Source: Leptotrichia sp. oral taxon 218 (lineage in GTDB: Bacteria > Fusobacteriota > Fusobacteriia > Fusobacteriales > Leptotrichiaceae). From it: DNA of 64,000 nucleotides. Where the stretch lies: assembly GCF_018128225.1 (NCBI RefSeq), contig NZ_CP072377.1:620001-684000 (forward strand). The letters are read 5' to 3'. Below are positions 46,920-54,442 of this stretch, piece by piece. Below the pieces are notes generated by a model, which was not told the origin of the DNA, did no database searches, and was given only the letters and a program-made list of their open reading frames with translations. Both the position numbers and the translations under genes were made by a program. How positions within the stretch are numbered: the first letter of the stretch is position 1; every line of letters starts with the position of its first letter.

Positions 46920-47271
46920 TTTTATCCTCCTATTTTTTTGAACTCCAGCATTTTATTTGAAAAGTTTTTAAAGAAAAGATTTTAACTTACCTTTTACTGA
47001 TTTGATTAGACTGCTTTTGTCCATTGCTTAAAGATTTAATAGTGCTGTCTGCTTGAATAAATATATAAATACAGAAAGGAGGTGCTCTGCCGTGTGCAGT
47101 AGCAAATAACTTCGCAAACAGCGCAATCAAATCTTTAAATTTTAGCAAGAGGACGCACATAGGAATAAACTATTGTGTATCCTCTTTTAATATTTAACTG
47201 TCATTGTCCAAGATAACTAATATCTTATCCAAACTCACTAACTATCGCTAATGAGCTTGTTAAAACATCAA
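46920..47271. other. 352-base spacer with GC-richer, structured core
   Basis: No clear gene. The core at about 47080-47165 is GC-richer than its surroundings. On the plus strand a strong GAAAGGAGG site at about 47077 precedes a GTG that opens only a five-codon frame (47092). AAGAGGA at about 47147-47153 and TCCTCTTTT at about 47180-47188 form a hairpin followed by T residues. On the minus strand a 57-codon frame runs 47160-46987 (MCVLLLKFKDLIALFAK...) but has no ribosome site. A small regulatory RNA or a type I toxin-like peptide is possible. Confidence 0.35.
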
Positions 47272-47376
47272 TTACTTTTTAAATAATTTTTTTATTCTGT
47301 TCACTAACTTTTTGCTGTTTTCTTTTCTCACTTTACTGCTGTTATCATTTACTATTTTTAATGCTTCAAATTTCAT
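47272..47376 (-). CDS. Small basic peptide
   Basis: A 34-residue Lys-rich frame (MKFEALKIVNDNSSKVRKEN...) behind a perfect GGAGGT site with six-base spacing. It overlaps the end of the preceding gene by 11 bases. It is too short for family recognition. The strong ribosome site is the main support. Confidence 0.5.
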   Translation of the reverse strand: MKFEALKIVNDNSSKVRKENSKKLVNRIKKLFKK

Positions 47377-47698
47377 TTTCTTTACCTCCTACTTTCATCT
47401 TAAAATAATTTATTCTCGTTTCCCCTGTGTCATACCAGTCGATTCCGCCATTACAGTCTTTGTAAGGTACACTGACTTCCTCTTCCTCTTCAAAGCTGTA
47501 ATTCTTGAAACATTCTTTTATAACTTTCTGTTCTTCTGAATCCCATCCATTTTCTGCAAATTCTTGCAGAGTTTCTTCTAATTGTTCATCAGTAAATTCA
47601 ATTGTACCTTCATCGTAATTTTTCACGAAAGTACCGTCTGCAATCTGTCTCTGTATTTCGTCAGAGACAATATCTTTTATTTCTTTTAGTTCTATCAT
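47366..47698 (-). CDS. Hypothetical acidic early protein
   Basis: A 110-residue acidic protein with a run of Glu near the middle (FEEEEEVSVPYKD). The start at 47698 (MIELKEIKDIV) is preferred because AGGAG is nine bases away; an ATG three codons upstream touches the site. As the first gene of the leftward operon, directly under the operator-controlled promoter, it is expected to be strongly repressed in the lysogen. The function is unknown; acidic first-gene products are sometimes DNA mimics, which is speculation here. Confidence 0.65.
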   Translation of the reverse strand: MIELKEIKDIVSDEIQRQIADGTFVKNYDEGTIEFTDEQLEETLQEFAENGWDSEEQKVIKECFKNYSFEEEEEVSVPYKDCNGGIDWYDTGETRINYFKMKVGGKENEI

Positions 47699-47721
47699 TT
47701 TAATCATCTCCTATTATTTTA

Positions 47722-47736
47722 TCCGTTTTAAACGGA
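47722..47736. promoter_or_regulatory. Operator-like palindrome in the leftward leader
   Basis: TCCGTTTTAAACGGA is a near-perfect 15-base palindrome of the same TCCG...CGGA form as the operators at 47793-47807 and 50210-50224. It lies between the leftward promoter and its first gene. Confidence 0.6.
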
Positions 47737-47786
47737 TTAGTGTTGTAAAAAAAATTAAAGAGCCTTTTTATCAATCTTACAAATAT

Positions 47787-47815
47787 ATTATATCCGATAA
47801 AATCGGAAATGTCAA
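47787..47815 (-). promoter_or_regulatory. Leftward early promoter with embedded operator
   Basis: On the minus strand TTGACA and TATAAT are separated by exactly 17 bases, a full consensus promoter. The spacer contains the palindrome TCCGATTTTATCGGA (47793-47807 on the plus strand as TCCGATAAAATCGGA). Repressor binding there would block polymerase directly. It drives the operon ending in int. Confidence 0.88.
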
Positions 47816-47822
47816 GATTTTT

Positions 47823-47852
47823 TTGATTTTTTTAAAAAAAATAAAGTATAAT
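47823..47852 (+). promoter_or_regulatory. Promoter of the repressor-like gene
   Basis: TTGATT at 47823-47828 and TATAAT at 47847-47852, spacing 18. It lies back to back with the leftward early promoter and is weaker than it, as expected for repressor maintenance. Confidence 0.55.
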
Positions 47853-47884
47853 ATATTAAAGAGCCTTATAGAATGGAGAGAATT

Positions 47885-48307
47885 ATGGAAACTTTAGGTA
47901 TAACTTTGAAAAAATTAAGAGAAAGTAGAAATTTAACAATTACTGAACTTGCGGCTAAAGCAGGATTAGGGAGAGGGACGATAGGAGATATTGAAACAGG
48001 AAAAAATAAATCTACAATTGCTACAGTAGATACATTATCTAAAGCATTAAGTTTGAATAAAAAAGAAAGAGAACAAATATTTGCTAGTATGTTACCTAAA
48101 GATATTGGAAAAAGATTATTAGGTGATCACAGTGATGAATTTTTAGATGGACTTTTGGAACTTTTGAAATTAGTAGAAGTTGAAGAACAAAAAAATATTT
48201 TAAATCTTATAACCGAAAAAGTGGAATATTTAAGTTTAAAAAATGGGAATTACAAACAAGTTGAAGGATTAATTAAAGAAGTAAAAGAAAAAATAAATGA
48301 ATTATAA
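47885..48307 (+). CDS. HTH transcriptional regulator, probable prophage repressor
   Basis: A 140-residue protein with an XRE-type helix-turn-helix at the N-terminus (LGITLKKLRESRNLTITELA, then KAGLGRGTIGDIETGKN) and a helical C-terminal part that may dimerise. It has no LexA-type Ser-Lys peptidase, so induction would not be by self-cleavage. The start at 47885 is chosen because GGAGAG precedes it by seven bases; the ATG at 47873 overlaps that site. It stands divergent from the lytic genes beside the operators, the place of a CI-like repressor. Confidence 0.8.
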   Translation: METLGITLKKLRESRNLTITELAAKAGLGRGTIGDIETGKNKSTIATVDTLSKALSLNKKEREQIFASMLPKDIGKRLLGDHSDEFLDGLLELLKLVEVEEQKNILNLITEKVEYLSLKNGNYKQVEGLIKEVKEKINEL

Positions 48308-48321
48308 AAGAAAGGGATAAT

Positions 48322-49911
48322 ATGGCAAGACGCGGAAAAAGTTTTACTACTATTTTAAAACAGGCTGCACGTGAGGCGGAAAAAAGTAGAAAACGTGCAG
48401 AAAGAGAACGAGTTCAAAAATTAAATGCAATGAGGAGGGAACAAACAAAAGCTGAAAAAGAATACCAAAAACAATTACAGAAAGAATATGTAGAGGGTAA
48501 TCAAAATTATGCTAAAACAATGAAAGAAAATGCTGAAAATCAACGCAATACTTTTTTAAAAATAGCTAATCACATACATATAAAAAATAAAATTAGTTTG
48601 TTGGATCAGATTAGAGAAGATACATTCAATGAAAAACGTCCAGAAAAATCTGTTAAAATTGTATTTCCCAAACCAGAATACAAAGAAACTTTTATATCAA
48701 AAATAATTCCTTCAGTTAAGAGAAAGAAAAAAATGCAATATGAAAAAGAATTGAGAGAATGGAAAGTGAAATGTGAAGGCGCTAAAGCTGCAAATGAAGA
48801 AAATTTGAAAGCCTTTAACGAAGAATTGGAAAATTGGAAAAAGAGAAAAATTAGTTTTTACGATGAACGTGAAAAATACAACAAAAGTATTGAAGAACTA
48901 AATGATAGATATAATAAAAACGAACAAGAGGCAATTGAAGAATATTTTGAATTAGTCTTAGATGCGATAGAATTTCCATACGAAGGTTTGGAGGGAGATT
49001 ATGATTTAGAGTATAACGAGTTAAGTAAAATATTAGTGTTAGATTATGTTTTACCAAATATAGATGTGATACCAGATTTAAAAAATATGACTTATGTAAA
49101 ATCACGAGATGAATTTAATGAGACGTATATAACTGAAAAGCAAAAAGAAAAAGTGTATAATGAATTATTATATGGATTAGTTTTAAAAATTGTAGAAATA
49201 TTATATTCAAAAGTTGAAAATGATAGCGTGAAATCAATAGTATTTAATGGTTGGATAGAAAATATAAATAAAGCAACTGGAAATGAACAAAGCTTTTGTT
49301 TATTAAGTCTACAAACTAAAAAAGAGAATTTTGATGTTATAAATTTAGAACAAGTTGATTATAAAACTTGTTTTAGAAAATTAAAAGGTATTTCAAAACC
49401 TAACTTAAATGACTTAGTTCCTGTTGCCCCAATATTGAATATAAATACAGAAGATAAAAGATTTATTGATAATGTTGAAATAGGTGATAAAATAGAGGGA
49501 ATAAATATAGCAAATATTGATTGGAAAGATTTTGAACACTTAATAAGAGAATTGTTTCAAAAAGAATTTGAAAATGATGGAGTAGAAGTAAAAACTACAC
49601 AAGCAAGCAGAGATGGTGGAGTTGATGCAATAATGTTTGACCCTGATCCAATTAAAGGTGGAAAATACATAATACAAGCAAAAAGATATAACAATTTAGT
49701 AGGAATATCAGCAGTTCGAGATTTATATGGAGCAGTTCATAATGAAGGGGCTACAAAAGGTATTTTAGTTACTACATCAGATTTTGGAGCGGATTCTTAT
49801 GAATTTGTCAAAGATAAACCTTTGACCTTGATAAATGGAAGTAATTTATTAAGTTTATTACAAAAACATAATTACAAAAATGTAAGAATTGATTTGAAAG
49901 AAGGGAAATAA
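48322..49911 (+). CDS. Coiled-coil protein with Mrr-type endonuclease domain
   Basis: A 529-residue protein. The first ~200 residues are highly charged with long coiled coils (Arg/Glu/Lys-rich). The C-terminal ~120 residues are a PD-(D/E)XK domain of the Mrr_cat type: WKDFEHLIRELFQKEF, then SRDGGVDAIM with Asp431 and Asp435, and YIIQAKRYNN with Gln452 and Lys454. It directly follows the repressor by 14 bases, so it would be expressed in the lysogen. That position and domain suggest a superinfection-exclusion or restriction cargo gene. The target is unknown. Confidence 0.8.
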   Translation: MARRGKSFTTILKQAAREAEKSRKRAERERVQKLNAMRREQTKAEKEYQKQLQKEYVEGNQNYAKTMKENAENQRNTFLKIANHIHIKNKISLLDQIREDTFNEKRPEKSVKIVFPKPEYKETFISKIIPSVKRKKKMQYEKELREWKVKCEGAKAANEENLKAFNEELENWKKRKISFYDEREKYNKSIEELNDRYNKNEQEAIEEYFELVLDAIEFPYEGLEGDYDLEYNELSKILVLDYVLPNIDVIPDLKNMTYVKSRDEFNETYITEKQKEKVYNELLYGLVLKIVEILYSKVENDSVKSIVFNGWIENINKATGNEQSFCLLSLQTKKENFDVINLEQVDYKTCFRKLKGISKPNLNDLVPVAPILNINTEDKRFIDNVEIGDKIEGINIANIDWKDFEHLIRELFQKEFENDGVEVKTTQASRDGGVDAIMFDPDPIKGGKYIIQAKRYNNLVGISAVRDLYGAVHNEGATKGILVTTSDFGADSYEFVKDKPLTLINGSNLLSLLQKHNYKNVRIDLKEGK

Positions 49912-49982
49912 AGTATTTACTAAATTTTTTAATATAAATAAGGGGTTAATTTTGGTTCATTAAATTATTGGAAGAAGGATAA

Positions 49983-50126
49983 ATGGTGAACCGAAAAGTT
50001 GTATTTATCTTATTAGCAACATTTTTACTATCGACTGTAAGTTTTGCACATAAAGGAAGAACGAATAGTAAAGGTTGCCACACAAATCGTAAAACAGGTG
50101 AATATCATTGTCATAAGAAAAAATAA
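49983..50126 (+). CDS. Small secreted His/Cys-rich protein (YHCH motif)
   Basis: A 47-residue protein with a signal peptide (MVNRKVVFILLATFLLSTVSFA) and a short mature part HKGRTNSKGCHTNRKTGEYHCHKKK. This GRT...GCH.NRKTGEYHCH pattern recurs at the ends of many secreted bacterial proteins and may bind metal. The start follows AGAAGGAT. It sits after the Mrr-type gene and before a terminator, so it belongs to the lysogen-expressed group. Confidence 0.7.
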   Translation: MVNRKVVFILLATFLLSTVSFAHKGRTNSKGCHTNRKTGEYHCHKKK

Positions 50127-50135
50127 TATTTTTAG

Positions 50136-50163
50136 AAGAGCTTTTAAAAAGGCTCTTTTTTTG
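50136..50163 (+). terminator. Terminator of the repressor/cargo transcript
   Basis: AGAGC paired with GCTCT, with an A/T-rich inner stem and seven T residues after it. It closes the lysogen-expressed unit. Confidence 0.75.
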
Positions 50164-50201
50164 TTAAAAAGAAATGAAAAAATATTTCTTTAAAAAACAA
50201 C

Positions 50202-50230
50202 TTGACATTTCCGATTTTATCGGATAAAAT
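50202..50230 (+). promoter_or_regulatory. Rightward promoter with embedded operator
   Basis: TTGACA at 50202-50207 and TAAAAT at 50225-50230, spacing 17. The spacer contains TCCGATTTTATCGGA (50210-50224), identical to the palindrome of the leftward early promoter. Both early directions can therefore be silenced by one repressor. Confidence 0.88.
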
Positions 50231-50249
50231 AAATTAGAGGTGAGTAGAA

Positions 50250-50471
50250 ATGAAAGAAAAGAAAAAAATAGCAACAGATATTTATTCAAAAATAAATATT
50301 ACTCTTAAAAGAGAAAAGTTATCACAGAAAGTTATAGCTAGCAAAATAAATATGACTCCACAAACTTTCTCCGATAATATGATGAGGTTAGCGAATGGTA
50401 ATTTCCCTAAATTAGATTTTTTAATAGATATTCAACGTGAATTGAAAATTGATTTAGGGTTAAATTTTTAA
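50250..50471 (+). CDS. Cro-like small HTH protein
   Basis: A 73-residue protein with a helix-turn-helix (KLSQKVIASKINMTPQTFSD) and a short C-terminal helix. It is the first gene of the rightward unit under the operator-controlled promoter, the position of Cro in lambdoid phages. Preceded by GAGGTGAG. It may bind the same palindromes as the repressor; this is inferred from position and size. Confidence 0.75.
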   Translation: MKEKKKIATDIYSKINITLKREKLSQKVIASKINMTPQTFSDNMMRLANGNFPKLDFLIDIQRELKIDLGLNF

Positions 50472-50479
50472 CCATTAAT

Positions 50480-50494
50480 TACGATTAAATCGGA
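50480..50494. promoter_or_regulatory. Degenerate operator-like site
   Basis: TACGATTAAATCGGA matches the operator form TCCGAT-N3-ATCGGA with one arm base changed. It lies nine bases after the Cro-like gene and just past the end of a tiny convergent frame. Confidence 0.4.
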
Positions 50495-50495
50495 A

Positions 50496-50573
50496 TTAAT
50501 TAATTTTTTTTGCGTTAATAATTTTTCTTAACAATTCAATAATTTCTTTTAATTTTTCATCATTATTTTCCAT
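50496..50573 (-). CDS. Possible 25-residue peptide
   Basis: A minus-strand frame (MENNDEKLKEIIELLRKIIN...) behind AAAGGAG, predicted to be a single amphipathic helix. It is convergent with the Cro-like gene. The ribosome site and helix pattern support it, but the small size leaves it doubtful. Confidence 0.35.
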   Translation of the reverse strand: MENNDEKLKEIIELLRKIINAKKIN

Positions 50574-50656
50574 AATAATTACTCCTTTCATTAAAGATGT
50601 AATTATTTTAATAATGTTTGACTTGATGATTCAAAAGAAAAAGAAGGAGGCACGAG

Positions 50657-50833
50657 GTGGACGAGAAAATAAATTGTTATGATTATAATGACAGAATTGA
50701 CAAAGTAAGGGAACTTACAAAAGAATTTAGAGAAATTATAAAGAAAAAATTCCCAGAAATAACGGAAATAGATGTTGAATTAATAACCGAAACACTGGGA
50801 ATTGAATTGAAACATTATTTTAGGAAATTTTAA
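50657..50833 (+). CDS. Hypothetical early phage protein
   Basis: A 58-residue acidic protein with a GTG start behind GGAGGCACGAG (MDEKINCYDYNDRIDKVREL...). It ends two bases from the convergent YjcQ-family gene. No family recognised. Tight spacing and a strong ribosome site support it. Confidence 0.6.
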   Translation: MDEKINCYDYNDRIDKVRELTKEFREIIKKKFPEITEIDVELITETLGIELKHYFRKF

Positions 50834-50834
50834 A

Positions 50835-51158
50835 TTACATACCAGGAACCCATTCTTTGGCTTCTTTAAGCATTTTATATGCTTTTTTCATAGCGGTGTT
50901 ATTTTCTAGAAAATCCATACCGTCTAAAGTCAATCTGGGATTATTGATACTGATATGTATATGACCACTTATTGAAGTTATTGTTGAAATGCCTGTTATA
51001 TAATTTTTTTCTTTGAGTTGTTCTAACATTAAAATTAGTCTTCTTTCAGAAATGCCTAATTTTTTTAAGTTTAGAGTTTCATCAAAATTAAAATTATTTT
51101 CTTCGTAAGCAACATCAATAGCTTTTAATATCCTAAAAATAGTTGTATCTAAGAACAT
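50835..51158 (-). CDS. YjcQ family phage protein
   Basis: A 107-residue winged-helix-like protein of the YjcQ family: ILKAIDVAYEENNFNFDE at the start, LTLDGMDFLENNTAMKKAYKML near the end. Such proteins are common in prophages and are probably transcriptional regulators. It is read against the replication genes, with its own GGAGGTG site and a TATAAT box on the minus strand around 51208-51213. Confidence 0.8.
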   Translation of the reverse strand: MFLDTTIFRILKAIDVAYEENNFNFDETLNLKKLGISERRLILMLEQLKEKNYITGISTITSISGHIHISINNPRLTLDGMDFLENNTAMKKAYKMLKEAKEWVPGM

Positions 51159-51351
51159 TGAAAAACACCTCCTTTCTTGTGGATTTAATTTTATTTGGCG
51201 ATATTATTATAACTCAAAAGGAGAGAAAATTTAAGCAACAAAAAAAGCACTCCGAAGAGTGCTAGGAAAGAAGAAATTTAAAAATACTATATCTTGTGTT
51301 AATTATAATATAAATTTGATAAAAACACAAGATATATGGAGAGGAAAGAAA

Positions 51352-52257
51352 ATGGCAACTTTTAGAGTAAATAAAACAAGTGATTATACAGTAATATCAA
51401 ATCATCATTTAAGAGAAAAAGGAATGAGCTTAAAGGCAAAAGGGCTTTTGACTTTAATGTTGAGTCTACCAGAAAATTGGGATTATTCAATTTCAGGATT
51501 AGCTTCGATATGTGCCGAAAATGAAACCGCTATAAAAACAGGGTTGAATGAGCTAAAAAAATTTGGGTATTTAAGAATATCTAAAATATTTCCAAATAAA
51601 AAACGTGGAAATAAAAAAATAGAATATGTTTATGAAATTTTTGAAAAACCTCTTAAAGAAGATAAAAGACAAAAAGAACAAAAAACAGAAGAACAAACGT
51701 TAGAAAGTCAAGTGGTAGAAAATCAAGGTGTAGAAAATCTATCCCTAGAAAGTCAAGCGGTAGAAAATCAAGGACAATTAAATACTAAAGAATTAAATAC
51801 TAAAGAATTAAATACTAAAGAAGTAAGTACTAAAGAATATACATATGTGAAAAATGAATTTTCACGAGTGTGTGAAGAAATAAAAAATAACTGGATAAAA
51901 ATTGCTCATGAATATAAATTGTCAGGTATACAATTAAAAATAACTGACAATCGAAAGAGAGCTATTAACAATTTGCTAAAAGAGTATTCGCTGGAAGAAA
52001 TGTTACGGGCTATGGGAAAAATCCGTACATCTAATTTCTTGCAAGGAAACAATAAAACAGGGTGGCAAATATCATTCGACTGGTTTACTAACAAATCGAA
52101 TTTTTTAAAAGTGCTTGAAGGAAATTATGACGATAAAGCAGGTATTAATAATTCTGAAAAAGAAAAAAAATCCAAAAATTATCAAGAAAAAGACTTTGTT
52201 GGAGTAACTGACGAAAGCATTGCGAATTTATTAGGAGGATTGACGGGAAATGAATAA
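51352..52257 (+). CDS. Phage replication initiator (winged-helix type)
   Basis: A 301-residue protein. The start at 51352 follows GAGAGGAAAG; a longer frame from 51259 has no ribosome site. The N-terminal winged helix (GMSLKAKGLLTLMLSLPENWDYSISGLA) is that of phage replication initiators. A low-complexity linker of Gln/Glu/Asn and Lys-Glu-Leu-Asn-Thr repeats follows, and then a C-terminal helical domain (ITDNRKRAINNLLKEYSLEEM, then FLQGNNKTGWQISFDWF). The linker is encoded by DNA repeats that may be the origin. It is followed by a helicase-loader-like gene, overlapping by eight bases. Confidence 0.82.
   Translation: MATFRVNKTSDYTVISNHHLREKGMSLKAKGLLTLMLSLPENWDYSISGLASICAENETAIKTGLNELKKFGYLRISKIFPNKKRGNKKIEYVYEIFEKPLKEDKRQKEQKTEEQTLESQVVENQGVENLSLESQAVENQGQLNTKELNTKELNTKEVSTKEYTYVKNEFSRVCEEIKNNWIKIAHEYKLSGIQLKITDNRKRAINNLLKEYSLEEMLRAMGKIRTSNFLQGNNKTGWQISFDWFTNKSNFLKVLEGNYDDKAGINNSEKEKKSKNYQEKDFVGVTDESIANLLGGLTGNE
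51701..51773 (+). repeat. 28-bp repeat pair in the initiator gene
   Basis: TAGAAAGTCAAGTGGTAGAA and its following eight bases (51701-51728) recur at 51746-51773 with one mismatch. The 45-base offset keeps the reading frame. Confidence 0.7.
51781..51840 (+). repeat. Four 15-bp tandem repeats, candidate replication origin
   Basis: AATACTAAAGAATTA occurs twice exactly (51781-51795, 51796-51810), then AATACTAAAGAAGTA and AGTACTAAAGAATAT. The repeats lie in the middle of the initiator gene, as the iterons do in the lambda O gene. The surrounding DNA is very AT-rich. Confidence 0.6.
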
Positions 52258-52876
52258 TCAAGAATTTAACGAAGTATTTAAACTGCTTTTAGCGGCTTAT
52301 CCAAATACAAAAAATATTGAGGACTTAGCCACAATTTATTTTTTGACGATTGCAAATGAGTTGACTAAAAAAGAATTTGCAGAAGCGGTTGTTAAAATTT
52401 TGAAAACTAGAAAAAGCGGATTTATACCACAACCGGCAGAGATTTTGGAAGTTGCAAAAAAAACTGCTAACATCGAACATCAAGTGATTCTAGCTAAAAA
52501 AATGCTTAAAAGAGCTATTGAAAAGGTTGGAAGAACTGGAATGATAGCGTTTGAAGACAAAGGAGTACAAGCTGTTGTTGATTATGCTAGTTGGTTGAGA
52601 CTTTGTGATATGAGTGAAACTGAGTTTGATAATTTTATGAATTGGGAATTTGAAAAAATCTACAAGGAATTTATGAAAAATCCATATAGTGTTCCTGAAT
52701 ATTTTCGAGGTTCTCAACCGTTAATTGGACAAACAAAGCCAAAATTATTTACATATGCGATGATTGGAATTAGAAATAACGAAAACTTTATTCCGTTGGA
52801 ATATAATGCGAAAAAAGAAACAGAGAATAAATTGAGTTACAAAAGTTTAAAGGAAAAAATGTTGATAGGAGGATAA
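52250..52876 (+). CDS. Helicase loader, G39P-like
   Basis: A 208-residue protein whose first ~65 residues match the SPP1 G39P-type helicase loader/inhibitor N-terminal domain (FKLLLAAYPNTKN, then KEFAEAVVKILKTRKSGFIPQPAEIL). The C-terminal part is unlike G39P and contains FDNFMNWEFEKIYKEFM. It overlaps the initiator gene by eight bases. Together they should deliver a host or phage DnaB-type helicase to the origin. No phage helicase gene is visible, so the host enzyme is probably used. Confidence 0.72.
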   Translation: MNNQEFNEVFKLLLAAYPNTKNIEDLATIYFLTIANELTKKEFAEAVVKILKTRKSGFIPQPAEILEVAKKTANIEHQVILAKKMLKRAIEKVGRTGMIAFEDKGVQAVVDYASWLRLCDMSETEFDNFMNWEFEKIYKEFMKNPYSVPEYFRGSQPLIGQTKPKLFTYAMIGIRNNENFIPLEYNAKKETENKLSYKSLKEKMLIGG

Positions 52877-52878
52877 AA

Positions 52879-53943
52879 ATGTTAGGAAATAACATAGTAG
52901 ACTATATGATAAATAATTGTAAAGGAGCATACAATTTAGAAAATGCGAAATTAATTAAAAAGAATGTGGAAGACAAGAAAGTTCAGTTTGTTTTTAAAAG
53001 AAGTGATTTAAAATTAAATATTGAGTTTGCAAATGATAAAATTTCAGGAATTATATATAATAATTTCTTAACTGATTCACAAAGGGAAAATGTAACAGAA
53101 TCTGAATATTGCACAAGATTGAATGAAATGCTTGAAATAACAGATATTGATGATATGAATAAACTTGATGAAATTTCAAGAAATATCATCAAAAAAATAA
53201 ATTCAGAAAAGTTATTTGGAGAAAATCCAAAGGAATTGTTGCTAAATCAGGAGAATAGAGAAAAACTTGTAAAAATAAAAAGATTTTTCGGAGCAGAGCC
53301 ACAACTGCTGAAACTTTATGAAGAAATTGAAGAGCTACAAACAGCATATAGAAATTACAGAAAAACATTTTACAAGGACGAACAAAATCTAATTGAAGAA
53401 ATAGCCGACTGCTTTGTTGTAGCTTTACAAATAAACAAGGTGAAAATGGTAAAGAATGTTATCAAAGGCTTGATTGACAACACTAAAATATTCAAGAGTG
53501 AAATGATTGAAAAAATCATAAGAATGGTTAAGTTTAAAATCAATCGTACAGTTGAAAGAATTGAAAGTGGGCAATATGGAACATATAAAATTGAATATAA
53601 AGTCACTAGAGCTACACAGGAAGTCATCAGCGAAAAAAAAGAGGTTGAGGCAGTAAATTCTCCAGCAAAATCATTTAGCATTGCAGAAAGCAAGAAACAT
53701 AGCCGTGAGGAAAAAGAAAAAACAAAAAAAGAGAACAAGGTTTTTGAATTTGTGAAAAAGAATGAGCCATATTACTATAGGTCAAAAGAGGTGCACTCTG
53801 GTACAAAAATACATCCAACTGAATGTACAGAAATAGTGAGAGAATTGATTGACGAGGGGAAAATAACAGTTATAAAAAAAGGGAGAGACGGTATATACGG
53901 AGCAACACTTACAACCGTTCAGGAAGCAGAGGTAACTGAGTAA
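52879..53943 (+). CDS. MazG-like nucleotide pyrophosphohydrolase fused to other domains
   Basis: A 354-residue protein. The first ~120 residues are unrecognised. The middle (about 130-235) has the MazG-type motif: LYEEIEELQTAYRN, then a second acidic helix LIEEIADCFVVAL, and the closing helix KFKINRTVERIESGQ. This family hydrolyses NTPs to NMPs. The last ~60 residues (FEFVKKNEPYYYRSKEVHSG ... RDGIYGATL) look like a winged helix. The start follows GGAGG. It is coupled to recU by a TAATG overlap. A role in nucleotide-pool control or alarmone removal during infection is inferred. Confidence 0.65.
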   Translation: MLGNNIVDYMINNCKGAYNLENAKLIKKNVEDKKVQFVFKRSDLKLNIEFANDKISGIIYNNFLTDSQRENVTESEYCTRLNEMLEITDIDDMNKLDEISRNIIKKINSEKLFGENPKELLLNQENREKLVKIKRFFGAEPQLLKLYEEIEELQTAYRNYRKTFYKDEQNLIEEIADCFVVALQINKVKMVKNVIKGLIDNTKIFKSEMIEKIIRMVKFKINRTVERIESGQYGTYKIEYKVTRATQEVISEKKEVEAVNSPAKSFSIAESKKHSREEKEKTKKENKVFEFVKKNEPYYYRSKEVHSGTKIHPTECTEIVRELIDEGKITVIKKGRDGIYGATLTTVQEAEVTE

Positions 53944-54434
53944 TGGCAATAAATGCAGGGAAAAAATTTGAAAACGACTTTAAGAATAGCGTTAATACAG
54001 ATGAAATATTTTTACATAGATTCAAGGATGGAACAACAGGAACTGTAAATGGACAGATGATCAGATTCAAAAATAAAAACTTGTGTGATTTTTTACTTTT
54101 CAAGAACGGCTTGCTTGTCCTTGCTGAGTTAAAATCCTTTTTAGGTAAATCAATGCCATTCACAAATATAAAGAACACAATTGATGAACAGCAGACGTTT
54201 TTGTACAATTTACGGCTTGAGGCAAAGAAAAATAATGTAAAAGCATATCTGATATTAAACTTTAGGGATTTGTCAGAGACGTATGCAATAGATATTCATA
54301 ATTTTGATGAATTTTACAAAATGACAAATAAAAAAAGTATCAGCATAGATGAAGCAAGACAACTGGGAAAGCAGTTATCTCAACAAAAGAAAAGAACAAG
54401 ATACAGATATGAAATTAGTGATTTATTCAATTAG
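53943..54434 (+). CDS. RecU-like Holliday junction resolvase
   Basis: A 163-residue protein of the RecU family. It shows GKKFENDFKNS, the PD-(D/E)XK core CDFLLFKNGLLVLAELKSF, the family motif SMPFTNIKNTIDEQQ and a terminal basic stretch. It resolves branched DNA made during recombination-dependent replication. In this prophage it complements RecT and YqaJ. The start lies in a TAATG overlap with the previous gene. Confidence 0.88.
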   Translation: MAINAGKKFENDFKNSVNTDEIFLHRFKDGTTGTVNGQMIRFKNKNLCDFLLFKNGLLVLAELKSFLGKSMPFTNIKNTIDEQQTFLYNLRLEAKKNNVKAYLILNFRDLSETYAIDIHNFDEFYKMTNKKSISIDEARQLGKQLSQQKKRTRYRYEISDLFN

Positions 54435-54442
54435 GAGGAATA

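Noticed and set aside
46987-47160. 57-codon minus-strand frame as a confident gene
   Set aside because: It has no ribosome binding site, and its codon use (GCG, CTG, CAC, GGC) is unlike the neighbours. It is kept only as part of an uncertain spacer feature.
51701-51840. CRISPR-like repeats
   Set aside because: The repeats are 15 bp and directly tandem without spacers, or a coding pair at 45-base offset. They lie in frame within a gene, and no cas genes are present.
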